64,000 nt of DNA from Phoronis australis (GCA_002633005.1 NMRA01000227.1:230304-294303); one strand, 5' to 3'; counted from the first letter of the stretch, positions 39,601 through 54,600 are shown. Notes: generated from the letters alone by a model not told the origin. Numbers and translations are program-made.

Positions 39601-42600
39601 GGATCACACAAAATATTTCTCAAACTTTCACATACTGTAGTAGAAAACCATTCGTTTTAATCTCCTGATTGATCATTAAGAAAAAGGGCCAAAAAGCCAT
39701 CATTAGTAACAGGGTTGGCCAACCTCCAAAATTGGGGTTCTACCTATCAACCATGGGTTATCATTCACCCCTTGTGATGGTTGAAATGAATAATTAACAT
39801 AAGGAAATTTAAGTTGAATTTGTAGGAGTTACTAGTAATCACAATTTCCAAGTTTAGACAATAAGCACGGAAGGAAAGATTTTTTATGATAAAACCATTA
39901 CAAGGCTTCACTTCACTCTTGTTAATACATATATGGATTATGAAAATGCACAGTCAACATTTTGGGTATGTGTTGCAAATAAAAAATAGGAAAACATATG
40001 CAACCTCGCAGACACGTTATTTAACAAGAAACATGAATGCCATTCAAAGTTGAGCATATCTGAACATCTTTCTCATTGTTTTTCTTACCTTTAGCCTTTT
40101 TCTTCTTCTTCGAGTCTTCCTCATCTCCATCTTCTTCGCTGTCCACAACTTTACCTTTTTTCTTGACCTAATTTTTGTATCAAAAACCAATGATGAATTT
40201 AAACCAATAAGCATTAATTTAAAATTCTTGTACAAAGATCTAAAAATAACTACTATCTACTGATCATGGATATCATGCGATTATTTGAAATTACATTTGA
40301 AATGAGTTTTGTGAACAAAACACATTGAGTTTAAATTTAAAAATGTTGACAGTGACCAGTGAATCAGGTCTTTGGTCATAAGTCTTGTCAGCCAGATGGC
40401 AGCACCTTATATTAAATGATGTAATGCCATCATTACAATCAACTTAAAAAGATGCAAGCAGCCATTACTACAATTACAGAGGATAAAATGTATAAAGTAC
40501 ATTCAAGGAGATGAACATGGATAAGAAATTGTATAAAAGACCCAATGTTCCCCAGTGTGACATTGACATCCACCTAATCCTGCAGGTTGCGTTCTTTGAG
40601 AAACATCAATGCTCAAAACATTGACGTTCTTAATAAAATCGTACGATTCAATGTTCATCTCTTTCTCTTATTACCAAGTGCACAGCTTTCATTAAATGGG
40701 GTTCACATGTAACCAGTTTACTTCACTGACACCAGTGTTGGTAACATGTAACACCCAATAGGAAATCTTAAACAGATATAAATTAATCTGTTAGACAACA
40801 TATGAGGAGAATGTTAACAAAATAGAACGATCAAGTAACTACAGAGTGAACAGAGACACCTTGTGCAAAGCCCCAGTTGATTCAGAACAGTAATTGGCAA
40901 CAGACAGTAATTTTAGAAGGGGAAGCCACTTCTGGGTAGTCATACGGATGAAGAGCTGCAAAAGTTGGGCACAATAAAATGAATCACTGTATAACTGCCA
41001 AGTAACATTCAACATGAGCAATGCAAAACACTGAAACGGGTCCACAGTATGGTTCAGGCGATGTTCATTAGTATCAGAAAGTGGCCACTAGGTGTTGCAG
41101 AATACATAGAACCTATCCAAAACGGGAAGGCCTCGTCATATCCCTCACAGCAACCTGTTAGCCAAATTTCACGAACATCTGTGCAGGAACTCTAAAGACG
41201 CAAACATAAAAAATTGGCACAATGGAAGTCGGATCTGTGCGAAAAAATGGTCGTGTGTTGCCATGCTCATAGGAATATACTGGTTATATTTCACAAAGAT
41301 TCAGTACGGGTTTAAGAGATACAGCTATGGATACAAGGGAATGCCACAGTAGTCAAACACATACAAAAACCAATGTCAGTCATGCTGTTGTCAGACAGTA
41401 CAAAAATCTGCTAATTTTTAATGACCTTGCAGCGGGTTAAGGTGATACAGCTGTGGATGCAAAAAAATTGTTACCAGGAGGTACCACAATATTGGGACCT
41501 GTACAAAATGTATATCAGTAGTACAGAGTAATGGAAAGTAACCAGTCGGAGTCATGAAAGTTTTTGAAGCCACTAGCTTTCGATCTCATCTCGAGGCTTT
41601 GGATGCAATGGCGGGAAACCAGAGCCTCGCCCATATCTGTTCCATCGTCACAATTCTGTTGTGCGTGTAATGTAACCTCTGTCAGATCGTCAGACAGAAC
41701 AAATTCTGATAGATGGCGGGAAGATCATAGCCTGAGTCTCTATTGGGAAATGGAGCGTGCCAACAGATTTCCACCGCTTTGCTTATCCTGCACCAGAATA
41801 TGTTTTCTCTCACCAGAACGGTTAGCATTATTCGACGAGATGTTATGTGATGTCTGAGAACAGTATTCACCCATCACTAACCATAAGCCATTCTCAGACA
41901 TCATACGTATCTCGTTGGATAATGTTACTATAATGGTGAGGGACTACAAAATGCACTCGCGTATGTAAAAATAGTCATTAAGTGGTGGAGAACACATCTA
42001 ATTGGTCCAAAAATAAAAAGGTGTTGTTATCCCCTAAATAGAATACAAATTTCATGAAAATCCGCAGTTTGAAGAAGAGTGTATACTTGAACTTTTCACT
42101 TGAGTGTGACAAGCCATATGATGTTCCAAAGTTACCCATTCCAAATACTGACATTTGTCCACGGTTACACAAGTCATATCATTAACATATGTCTACAGTT
42201 AATATTTACCTTCCCCTTGTCCTCCTCTTCATCTTCATCTTCGTCTTCTTCATCTTCTTCTGACTCTTCAACCTTTTTATTGTTGTTCTTGGCATTGTTA
42301 TTGCTCTGCAAAACAATACAGCACTTACCTAATAACTTCCAAAGACACTATTTGTAGTTTGAGACTGTAGCTTGTTAGTTTGTATCTTCATCGGAGAGAA
42401 AGAGATTTTGTCCAACCCATATAATGTTCATGAAGAAGCTTTTAGGAAACGAAGCAAGCGGGCAGCTCAGATGTTCTAAAAATGAGCTGGAGAGACATCT
42501 GGAGGAGATTCACAATGACATTTGGTGCAAGGAACCTTTGGGAGATTTTGACTGGATGGCTGAAGAAGATCCTCTAAGTATACCTATGGAGGTTCTACTT

Positions 42601-45600
42601 CAGGAAGGTGGTTATGAGTGCCAAGTTGGGATCAGCTGCAGGCACATCTGGGCTATAATACACCGTGTATGAAAAGTGTCTAAAGTTATTACACCATCTT
42701 TNTTGTTAGTTTGTATCTTCATCGGAGAGAAAGAGATTTTGTCCAACCCATATAATGTTCATGAAGAAGCTTTTAGGAAACGAAGCAAGCGGGCAGCTCA
42801 GATGTTCTAAAAATGAGCTGTAGAGACATCTGGAGGTGATTCACAATGACCTTTGGTGCAAGGAACCTTTGGGAGATTTTGACTGGATGGCTGAAGAAGA
42901 TCCTCTAAGTATACCTATGGAGGTTCTACTTCAGGAAGGTGGTTATGAGTGCCAAGTTGGGATCAGCTGCAGGCACATCTGGGCTATAATACACCGTGTA
43001 TGAAAAGTGTCTAAAGTTATTACACCATCTTTGGAAGCTGTTGAGAGTTATTTGGCGCAATGAAGATGGGGAAAGACAGGAGGGATGTACATTCCAAAGG
43101 GTAAAGGCTCACTGAAGATTGGTGACTTTTGTCCTATTTCGTTATTGGATGTGGAGGGTAAAGTCTTTTTTGCTCTGCTGGCAGACAGGCTCATGACATA
43201 TTTGTTGTAGAACAGTTATAGCAACACTTCAGTGCAGAAAGGAGGCATTCCCAGCTTCTCTGAATGTTTAGAACATAACTGAAATCACGGAGCTAAAGAA
43301 GGATGCACAGAAGAAGACCTGTTGGTAATATGGCTCGACATGGCTAATAGCTATGGGTCGATGCCGCACAAGCTTATTACGAAGGCGATGTATATGCATC
43401 ATTTGCCAGAAGACCTGTGGTCTCTCATCAGCACATACTTCCTCCAAGGATCTAAGATGAGTCAGTTAATGGTTATGCAACAGAGAAGCAACCTTTGCAG
43501 GAGGGGATGCACAATTTCCATAACTTTGTTTGTGATGGCCATGAATGACATGATAAAGCAAGCATCCAAAGAGTGGGGGGACCATTAGTACATAACAAGC
43601 ATCTGTCAGGTTGATGTGCATATGGCGATGATCTCACACTTACAGCTGTCTGCATTAGAGACACCACGGATTCTAAAAGCTTTGAGTGATCGAGCTAAGT
43701 CGGCTCGCATGGCATTTAAGGTGCCGAAATCCAGTAGTTTAGCACTGGTTGAAGGGAAGATTAACCCACATTTCACTACTAAGGTAGATAAAGACATGAT
43801 ACCTTCCATGTCTGACAAATCAAGCGGGGGGGGGGGGTTTCCAGTAAAACTACTAGTTAATAAAACATAATTATAAAGTGTACTTGTTCTACATTAAGTT
43901 AACAAGTGCGTAGTGCAATCCAAGGTAAGTACCTTTTTGAGCAGTATGTGCTATCAGGGGACAGCCCTCCCATGTAAGCCTAAGCACTATTCCGTATACG
44001 CAAAATCATACAAAACTTGGCAAGATATCGTCTTGCAAGCAAAACGTGACCACACTAGCTTTACTCATGACATTGGTGCATCTGCAGACTACAGCTTTGG
44101 CAATAGTGTTATAAGTCATATACTCTCTCAGTCTGTCATGTAACAAAAATCGTTACAAACCTTATCAGATTTAGACACTTTCTTTTTGCTGATTTTTTCT
44201 TCCTCTTCACTTTCCTCATCTTCTTCCTCATCTTCATCTTCTTCTTCAGACTCTTGAACTTTTTGTTTGCCTCTTGGTACCTGGAAAAGGAAAGACATTC
44301 GAAAATAGAACAGTGGATATACCAATGGGGACACTGTTAACACAAGCTGGAAGCATAAATCTAACGAACAAGAACCATTTCCATCCAAACAGCGAACATA
44401 ATACAAAAACATCAGGTTAACAATAAGTTGCATATCTTTTCATCTTAAAAAGAGCAAATCACACAAGAAGGATTCTAGAAGTGCTTCACGTGAAACCTAT
44501 TTAAACAAAATGGGCATTACCAATGAGCATTACCAATGCTTGGACAGTACCAAGCACTTGCATCACAACCTGTTATCATCATTAATCTTAAAGCAAGTAT
44601 GTCANCACTAGCTTTACTCATGACATTGGTGCATCTGCACACTACAGCTTTGGCAATAGTGTTATAAGTCATATAATCTCTCAGTCTGTCATGTAACAAA
44701 AATCGTCACAAACCTTATCAGATTTAGACACTTTCTTTTTGCTGATTTTTTCTTCCTCTTCACTTTCCTCATCTTCTTCCTCATCTTCATCTTCTTCTTC
44801 AGACTCTTGAACTTTTTGTTTGCCTCTTGGTACCTGGAAAAAGAAAGACATTCGAAAATAGAACAGTGGATATACCAATGGGGACACTGTTAACACAAGC
44901 TGGAAGCATAAATCTAACGAACAAGAACCATTTCCATCCAAACAGCGAACATAATACAAAAACATCAGGTTAACAATAAGTTGCATATCTTTTCATCTTA
45001 AAAAGAGCAAATCACACAAGAAGGATTCTAGAAGTGCTTCACGTGAAACCTATTTAAACAAAATGGGCATTACCAATGAGCATTACCAATGCTTGGACAG
45101 TACCAAGCACTTGCATCACAACCTGTTATCATCATTAATCTTAAAGCAAGTATGTCACTGACATTCTTTCAAAACTGCACCACAAATGCTGACAAAAGCA
45201 CTGCACACCACTTGGTAGAGTCTATTACACAATAATTACAGGTTTTGGTTTTTCTTGTTTTCCTTTTTCCTTGTTTAGTTTCTCTTTTCCTTCCTTCTCC
45301 GTTTCTTTTGACTTTTGTTTTGCCTTGAACCTTAATGTCTGAAATATAGAACATAAAGTATTGGTCATGCACACAACACGTCAAGCAGGAAAAGGAAAAA
45401 TAGAGACAAACAGTCAACATTCCAATGGATGATATTTGTAACTAGTTTCAAGAGGAAAGCAAATTGCATATCTGGACTAACCTACTAACAATGGATTCCC
45501 CATTAAAACAATATTAAGAGAACTAATGAAAATTTGGGTATTTCCGTGGCAAATAAAAATATTAGTAAAGGATGACAGCGAATATTGTCATAAAAATTAC

Positions 45601-48600
45601 ATAATGCCAATATTCATCAATAGCTAAAAGCGAATTATAGTCAAGCGACCTAATTATATCCGATTATTTTGCATTGGAAATACTACAGATTGCTGTAAAT
45701 CCTTTACTGAAATAAAGACTTACCTTTACGGAATAGTTCTATTACTATATCTTGTCATCGAAAGCCAAATTTATGTTCTGATTGATCAATAAAAAACACA
45801 ACTAGCAAACCTTCATATAACCTAAATATCTGACACCACGTTTCTACACTCGCCACACCACGGTAAGGCGCTAAATTGCAGTTCCGTTCGCAACAAAATT
45901 ATCCATGAAATGACATCTGATGACAGCACCATGTTGTCTGGATGAATCAGTGCTGACGACTAAAGCACGTGCAAGCTCCCTACAGTTTTTAGTATCGCTT
46001 TGCCTTCTTGATATGGCACACGCACGTGGGAAGCAGGGGTTTGACTTGAGTTTAAAAACATGAAAAAATGAAACAGTGACATATCGTCAGTTCATTTACG
46101 TAACTTCATTGCGAAAAAAGATTTTGTTTTCAACTTTTATAACAGTTACCGATTTACGTGATCGTCCATTTTAGGCCGACTTGGGGGTCTAAATTGCACC
46201 TACTCTCAGTGAAATCAAAACGAGGCAATGCTATTATAAAAACACGACAGTGCCGGACATTGAATGCATTACAGCGGATAAAAATTGGTGTCATCTATTT
46301 CTCAGATTATGCTTCAAGTAAGATTCTATGTAATGTCTAATATTTAGGATCCGTCTGATAATTAGATACGCTATGTGTACTTGTTCCAGCAAAGTTGTTT
46401 TTATAATCCTGTAGCAGTGTCAGTACACTAGGTTGGATGACTGTTATATCCCCAGTGACCTGAGAATCACATAATGCTTTCAGTGCAGTGGTTATATCCA
46501 CCAGTGACCTACGAATCACATAATGCTTTCAGTGCAGTGGTTATATCCACCAGTGACCTGAGAATCACATAATGCTCTCAGTGCAGTGGTTATATCCACC
46601 AGTGACCTGAGAATCACATAATGCTTTCAGTGCAGTGGTTATATCCACCAGTGACCTGAGAATCACATAATGCTCTCAGTGCAGTGGTTATATCCACCAG
46701 TGACCTAAGAATCACATAATGCTTTCAGTGCAGTGGTTATATCCACCAGTGACCTGAGAATCACATAATGCTCTCAGTGCAGTGGTTATATCCAACAGTG
46801 ACCTGACAATCACATAATGCTCTCAGTGCAGTGGTTACATCCATCAATCACCTGATTCAGTGTATCCTCGTCCTCACTCTCGCCCTCTGGTGTCACCGAC
46901 ACATCACTATCCTCGCCTTCATCGTCTTCTTCCTCATCTTCCTCTTCTTCACTTTCTTCTTCTTTACTCTTCTTGTCTTTTTGTTTTTCCTTTTCTTTTT
47001 CTGCACAAGTGACAAAAACAAAGCTTAGCACACCAGATGGCTTGACATATACTTAGCACACAACAAGATGGAGGGACATTTTTAAAAGTTACAATAAGTA
47101 ACTTTGACAAGACAAAGAGATAACAACATTAATTCAATGAGCATGACAACAGGAAATCATCTAAATCAACTAGAAATAAAGTAGGCTAAAATTTGTAGTC
47201 TAAGCCACTTAAATCCCATCTTAAAAACTTTCAAACTAGCATAAAATTACCTTCGTGGTGTATCTGTGGAAGACGACCTTTATTGAGAGGGTTTTCTTTC
47301 CCCGGAGTAGGTAATGTCGAGTTGAGTGGAGGGAGGGACTGCTTGTTGCTAGTAAGTGGAGGTAGAGTTCTGTTGAGTGGCGCCAGGGGGCTCTATGAAA
47401 CAGAAACAGACTTGAATATTGGGAGGTACAGACAAAAAACACCACCAACTGAACAGAGCAAAGAATGGTCTAACATGCCAATATTTCCGTTTTTTTTTCA
47501 TCAAAATTATTGGCATAACATGACGAACTCAAAACTAAACAAAATTTCATCAACTTTTTTTGAAAACTACTCTTGGAGGTACTAACTACGTCATCAGAGT
47601 ACTTTATAAGAAGGCATAACTTGTAATACATGGAAGTTACAAGCTACAAGTAACTGTATCTTGTTTGATGTTTAGGTTAGTGGGTATATCAGACACAAAG
47701 ATAACCACTGAAAAATTGAACAACTTATTTAATTATAAAAGAAAATGTATTAACCTCAAGATTCAAAAATAAATGGAACAACACAACTACTAAGATTAAA
47801 GGACAATGTCAAACTTTGTGTCCAGAGAAATGTGGCTGACCTTTTTATCATTTTGCCTCCGACGATCTCTAGCTGATATACTACCAGACAAGTCTATGTC
47901 ATCTCGATGCCGTAATGAGTTAGCGAACGATGCCTTGAGGGGGTCCTCAGCTCTCTCATCACCTGAACTATCGACTTCACCATTCTCTACTTTGGGATGA
48001 GCCAGAACCAACATGTGACATCCTCCGCATGACACCTATTAACAGGAATGTACAGGACGTTTTGTTTCACAAATTTTACATCCCAAGATATCACTTTAGC
48101 AAGATATCCAGATGAACATTTACTTGCCAACATCCATCAACTCAGAAGGAAACATGCGCGTACAGTGGCCAGCTGCCTGACGGACAACATGCACGTACAG
48201 TGGCCAGCTGCCTGACAGACAACACACGCGTACAGTGGCCAGCTGCCTGACAGACAACATGCGCGTACAGTGGCCAGCTGCCTGACAGACAAAATAAATA
48301 TTGGGAGTCCCAAGCTCAAAATGCTGCAACTATTGCAGAATACAACTGACAAAAATTCTTCAATTTCTTAACAGAGTGATCAATTCTACTGAAATATTGG
48401 ATTTTAAGCTGCAAAATAATTTTTCATTATTTTTAACCTGAACTCGGAAACTGCTAAAATAGTTACCCAATTCTGGTTACAAGCTGCACTCGTTTCTATG
48501 TAAGCCAACACCAGGAGGTATTGCTTTACACATTATATAACCCGCCTGTCATGTAGTTCTCTTTCCCCACTTTGATCATTAGTTTGGTCTCGAGACAGTC

Positions 48601-51600
48601 GATGATCTGCCTCGAGAGCCTGGTACCTGTGTTGTCATGGTGATTCTCTGTTCTGGCGATAAATATGTTTCTTGATAGATTAGCGGTGACCAAACGTCCA
48701 TTTCTCTAATATTTGAAAGTTCAGTAACAACGGTGATTTTTCTAAATTATTCTTTATTTATAATATGTCTATTAATAATACTTCACAACACAAATTTTTA
48801 GTTATGAAATTGAGTGCCTTGTACAAACAGCTTAGTGTCTCCAAGGTAACAGACGTCTCACCAAATCACCAATACACAGTTTAGTCAAAGTGACACATGG
48901 GATACATAACAATACACATCAAGTGTTTTGTTATGGACATACAAGTACTTGGTTCACATAAACTGGTCCATAACAATACACATCAAGTGTTTTGTTATGG
49001 ACATACAAGTACTTGGTTCACATAAACTGGTCCATAACAATACACATCAAGTGTTTTGTTATGGACATACAAGTACTTGGTTCAAATAAACTGGTCCATA
49101 ACAATACACATCAAGTGTTGTGTTATGGACATACAAGTACTTGGTTCACATAAACTGGTCCATAACAATACACATCAAGTGTTTTGTTATGGACATACAA
49201 GTACTTGGTTCAAATAAACTGGTCCATAACCGTCCACACATACCTTGTCAACAAAGAACTTGTTAAATCTAGTCACTTTGAATGGCATGAACTGGTTGGC
49301 AAAGTTCTCTTCCCCAAGACCTAGTTTGCCGTGCCTTCCATCACCAAAAGTGTACAAGTGGCCTTTGTCTGAAACACACACACATGACCACGGTAATGGT
49401 CTGATAAAGCGTGCCCGAATTTTGAGAACTAGTTTTCTCCACTAAATAACGGCATCAAACTGGTTCTCAAAATACGGGCACTTTATATCAGACTATTGCC
49501 CATGACTTCTTATCGCACACCAAACTTATTACAAATTAATAAATGGTTTATTGCCTCAACATAGTGTAAGTTTGAAACTTAGCCTAATCTATTAAGTTCA
49601 TAACAAACAGTCAAATAATTGTTTGTTTGTTTGTAATACTCTACTCTTCAACAAATAATTGTTTGTCTGTAATACTCGGCACTTCCAACAAGTGTTTCAA
49701 TACTGAAAGCTTTCAAGATGCACAGAGAGAGTGCCTGTGAACACATATAAAGACAACTTACCTGTAACAACAGCTGTATGATTCTCTCCACACGAGGCCG
49801 CCACTGCTACCACACCTTTCAGTTTGTCCACCATCATGGGTGTTGACTGCTGTAGAATTATTGTACCGTGACCAAGCTGTCCCTGTTGGCCATCACCGAA
49901 GGTGTACACCTTGCCCTTGGCTGCAACAAGCAATTTAATAGAATGATGGACAATAAAAATACTCAAATGGTTTGCGACAAGTGCAGTAACTAACTCTTCA
50001 CTTCTGATTTTGGAGTACAACCAATAAATCAAAATAGGTAAAAATAAAGATGTTTGGGATATCCACAAAATGAGCTTCTGGGACATGTAAATGAATATTT
50101 AAAGCAACAGTTGAGATATTTGATTTAAATCTTTGATTGAGAATAATGTCATGAATATTAACTTTTAGTGCATAGCATACTTTGTCCTTGTCCCACCATA
50201 CCTGTGACCAAAGTACAAAGTTGTCAAACTATTTACAGCTATGGATCAATCGGGGTAAAAAGTGAACTAAACCAATGAGACACAAATTTTATGAAATTAC
50301 AAACTACATTCTCTCTGGAGGAAACAAAATTGGTTGATGGTTGTAAGGAGTAGACCGAGGAATGTTTTAGAGCTACGTTTTAAAGGTATGTTCCACATGT
50401 TTGCTGGCAATAGATTGACCCAACCCAAGTGAGGTCAGGTGAGCCTGCATTCAAAAATTTGAGAAAGCTTTAGAAGGTTCCATATAGAATTATGATCTGT
50501 AACATTCTAAAAATCTGTACAATGATTGAGCAGATTCCACAAAATAAATTCAGTCAAACACTGCGTCCGGTTTGACCGAACATCATGAAAAAGTTTGTCA
50601 CCTATTGACCAATTTCTTTTTTATCAATTCTTCAACAAACTGTCCTCTGTTCACAAGGGTGCATGCATCCGAAACAAAACCAGAACCGCTTTCATTTCAT
50701 TGCAATTCTAAATATTTATCTATACCTGAGCAACTTTATTTTACCAAAGTTGTCATCAACCATGGCTACAATGTGATTCCAGCCACAAGTGACTCACACC
50801 ATCTTGACAGGTACAGACATAACCCCATTTTACAACTCACCTGTGATGGCTACCGTGTGACTCCCTCCACAGGCGGCCCAGACCACTTTGTCAGGTATAG
50901 ATACCAGCTCGGGTTCTTCTGCTTGGGTCAAATCATCACCAATCCCCAACTTTCCATTTTCGTTCTCGCCGAAAGTAAACAGTTCACCTTTTGCTGGGAT
51001 CAGACCAAAATGGTTGACTTAACCTTACAATGACCAGTCAACATGAGAAGGCATCAACGAGACAGTTGGCTACTGATATCAAAGGTTATTAGAGAACGAT
51101 TTGTATCAAGGACTTCATGCCCATTGATCTGCTAACAAATTTGGGATGACAGCTGTCAAAATCACGGATCGATTATCCGCTCATGTCATGTCATGAAACT
51201 CAATCTTAAATGAGCAGACATCCAGCACCACAATTAATAATATCACAAATACAAAATACTGTGTTCAAACAACTTAAATCTGCATAGCAGAAGTTGTAAC
51301 TCAATGGTTTGACGTGTTCACATTCACAATAAGGACCCCAATACATCCACAGTAACAAAGACTGACAATTTAGCACAACATTTAATGTTATTCCTGCTTG
51401 CTGGTCAGGTCCAGTTGTGGATGAACGTCAGTGAACAAGACACTAGTGTACATAGTATGTGAAAGATTCTCACTATATACCAACATTTTTATGAAATGTA
51501 CACGTCAATATTAACACAGAAGCTTTACCTAACTCATCAACTCACCAGTGACAACAGCAGTGTGATAATAGCCACAGGAGACACAGACTACTTTAGAGTC

Positions 51601-54600
51601 AAAGGAGAGTAGTTTGGGCTTGACGACCTCTTCATCATCACCCAATCCAAGTTGACCTTCACCCCCTGACCCCCACATATACAAGTCACCATCCTCTGCA
51701 ATAGTAAGAACACAGATACTGAGACAGGATGAAGCTAATGTTCTCTTACTTATCAGCGATTATTGAAAACGGAAGGAGGTGCCCAAAGTTTTGAAAAAAA
51801 AATGACATACACTAAAAATGTACCAGCTTTGTGTGCGAGTAAAGAAGAGAATAGTTAACCATTAAGGTAACCTCATGATTTGCAAATATGTATAAATTTA
51901 TCTTCTAAACAGCTATTTTTCAAAGTGCACAAGGGATTTTATGATCAACAAACTGAACTGACCTGTGAGAGCTGCAGAATGCCCGGTGCCAGCCGCTAAC
52001 ATCTTCCAGTCTCTGGGCTCCAGAGAGTCCACCAGAATTGGATCAGTAGAACTCTGTACATTACTAACACCAAGCTGGTTCTCACCATTAGCACCAAAAC
52101 CATACAACTTGCCGGACTCTGCAAGTAAACATTACGCTCAACCAATTCTCATTATATTTATTTGGAACAACATAATAACATAATTTGTCGAATCAATTTT
52201 TGCAAAGGCTGAATACCAGTACATAGAATTAGTTAATGGCTGCTGTATAAATGACATCATGTGAACACGCAGTTCTTGAAAATGCACAAATTAAATTTGT
52301 TGTTGCAAGTGGCCACACGTTAACAGGTGTGCAGTATCAGCACACCAACATTTTTTAACATTCAGTGATTCACTGAAACCAAGGTACATGACACTGCTAG
52401 TAAAATGATCAAACATTCCTCTCACCTGTAGCAACCAGTGTGTGTGACCTCCCACAGGCCACTAGTTTAGATCGCTCTTGTTTTAAGGCTGAAAAATACA
52501 CAAGAACGCAATTAGCTCATTACTTCACCAAGAAATTACCACAACTGCCTTTCAGCACATTTGTCACAATGAATCCAGATAGAACAGACTTTACAAAGTC
52601 CTCACACACCACTAACTCAATAAACAGTTGAATAACATCACTTTAGTAAGGCACACTATTTAAGTCATTGCTAATTCTCCCACAACAAATCAGCTACAGA
52701 CATGTATAATTGGGGTGAAACACTAACTACTGAAAGGATAGATAACTAATAACAACTTTAGACAAAAGCTGAATGGTAGATAACGACGTCATGTGATGAG
52801 CTGCAGGCCAGGGCCCTCATTCATCCGAGGGGAAAGCTGCCTGTGCCTTCTGTGAGGGGAATATTTCAGGCTGATAGAACCCCCACCCAGTTGCAAGTCC
52901 TCACAGGCTCTGCCTCAAGTAACCAAGACTAACATTATTTTTGTGTTGTTTCTAATTGTTACCTGTGTGAGTTACAAGTGATTCGAACCTCGAGGGGGAA
53001 TTTTTCAATCACTTGAGGGGAATTTTTGGGCATCATGAGGGAAATTTTGTGTGACTTTTCAACATTTTTCAGAGAGAAAGGGGCCATTATTGGCCCCAAA
53101 ATCGAGGGATTGAGGGTCCCGCAGGCAGTCATCAAGGAGTGTGAAAGTAACTTACATTTGACACAGCTTGGTTTAGTTGATGTCTTTGTAGTACCTAGTC
53201 CCAGCTGTCCCCAGTCATTAGCACCAAATGTGAATATTCTGCCACTCTCTACAAAAGTAACACACTGTACAGGACAGGACAGCAATATCACATTATGTAT
53301 GGTGAACTATAGAGCAGAATGCATTTTATACCACATTATCAACCTAACGTGGCCAATACAACCGTTGAATAACCCATTCAGTTATTCAATCCGTGTTGTA
53401 TTACATTTTGGCGGGAACCTGAGGCCAGACTTGAACCTGCTTCCCTAGAGTTTCAAGCTGTCGTCTTAACTGCTGCGCCATTCAGCAGCTGATGTCATGG
53501 TACGTGAAAATATAATACTGAAATGAGGACGCGCAATAATCACATGTTCAACAAACGGCATCATACAAATGTTTATACGCAGTGAAAAATAACACACACA
53601 ATTTCAATAAAAACGACATCTTTAATTCAGTAAAATTTATCTGTCACTTCCTCTCACTTGTAAATCATCGACCTCCAGTTTAAATGTCGGTAACATAGAG
53701 TCGGGATCCTTTGACTTGGGACATTATACTCAGTAACCATTGGTAACCTTCTTTAGCAGACGATATTTTCATGGTGGAAGCTTAGCATGATAAGATGTGT
53801 GTAAGCTAGACTAGCTTAAAACGTATTTTATAGATTCACTTTGCTTCTATTTTGTTTAAGTTTTCAATTAACAAGAATAACTAGGAGTTTCTTAAAAGGT
53901 CAAGACCTCCGGCCCCGGGATTATGACATAGAAAGTAGTTACAAAGCCGAGGCAAGTCGAAAAAGGTAGATCGATTCATTGCAATGTTTATCGTTCAGTA
54001 TGATAATGTGATAATTATTGCATGTTCTCACTTCTCAGTTGTTATCCCCCTTATCTAGAGTCCTCGTGAATTTTGCAGAATTATCACCCTTGGGGCTGAT
54101 GCCCCTTGAGCGATAATTCTCCAAAATCCACTCGGGCTCTAGATTACAAGGAATAACAACTTCGCCACGTAATATTCTATATTTATTACAAAACATTATG
54201 CAACTAACGTAGAAAATAAATCTGAAACTAAATAAGGCGATCCAGATCCTCAAAAGAATACTATTGTTTCACGAAATGTAGAATATAAATAGGTAAATAA
54301 AACAACAAGAATGGATCAACTGAAATTTTCGGATGTAATAACGTAATTTGTCAACAGAAACAGAAATAAAGTAAAATCAAACACTATATCTTAAATGTCA
54401 ATTGTCATATAGTGTTTGATTTTACTTTATTTCTGTTGACAAAGGACGTTATTACATTCGAAAATTTCAGTTGATCCTTTCTTGTTGTTTTATTTACCTA
54501 TTTATATTATGCAACTACTAATACTTCTGTCCTCTGATTGTCTAAAACACAGAATGATGTATCGCCAGATCATTTTCCATTGAAGCTGCCCAGACAACAG

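Noticed and set aside
41564-41857. 97-codon forward frame near an intronic repeat
   Set aside because: No family recognised; it follows directly on the dispersed composite repeat and is opposite to RPGR.
50572-51033. 153-codon forward frame
   Set aside because: Its 3' half is antisense to RPGR exon 7 (50841-50993), and the rest has no recognisable features.
53026-53448. 140-codon forward frame
   Set aside because: Antisense to RPGR exon 3 and running into a tRNA-derived SINE.
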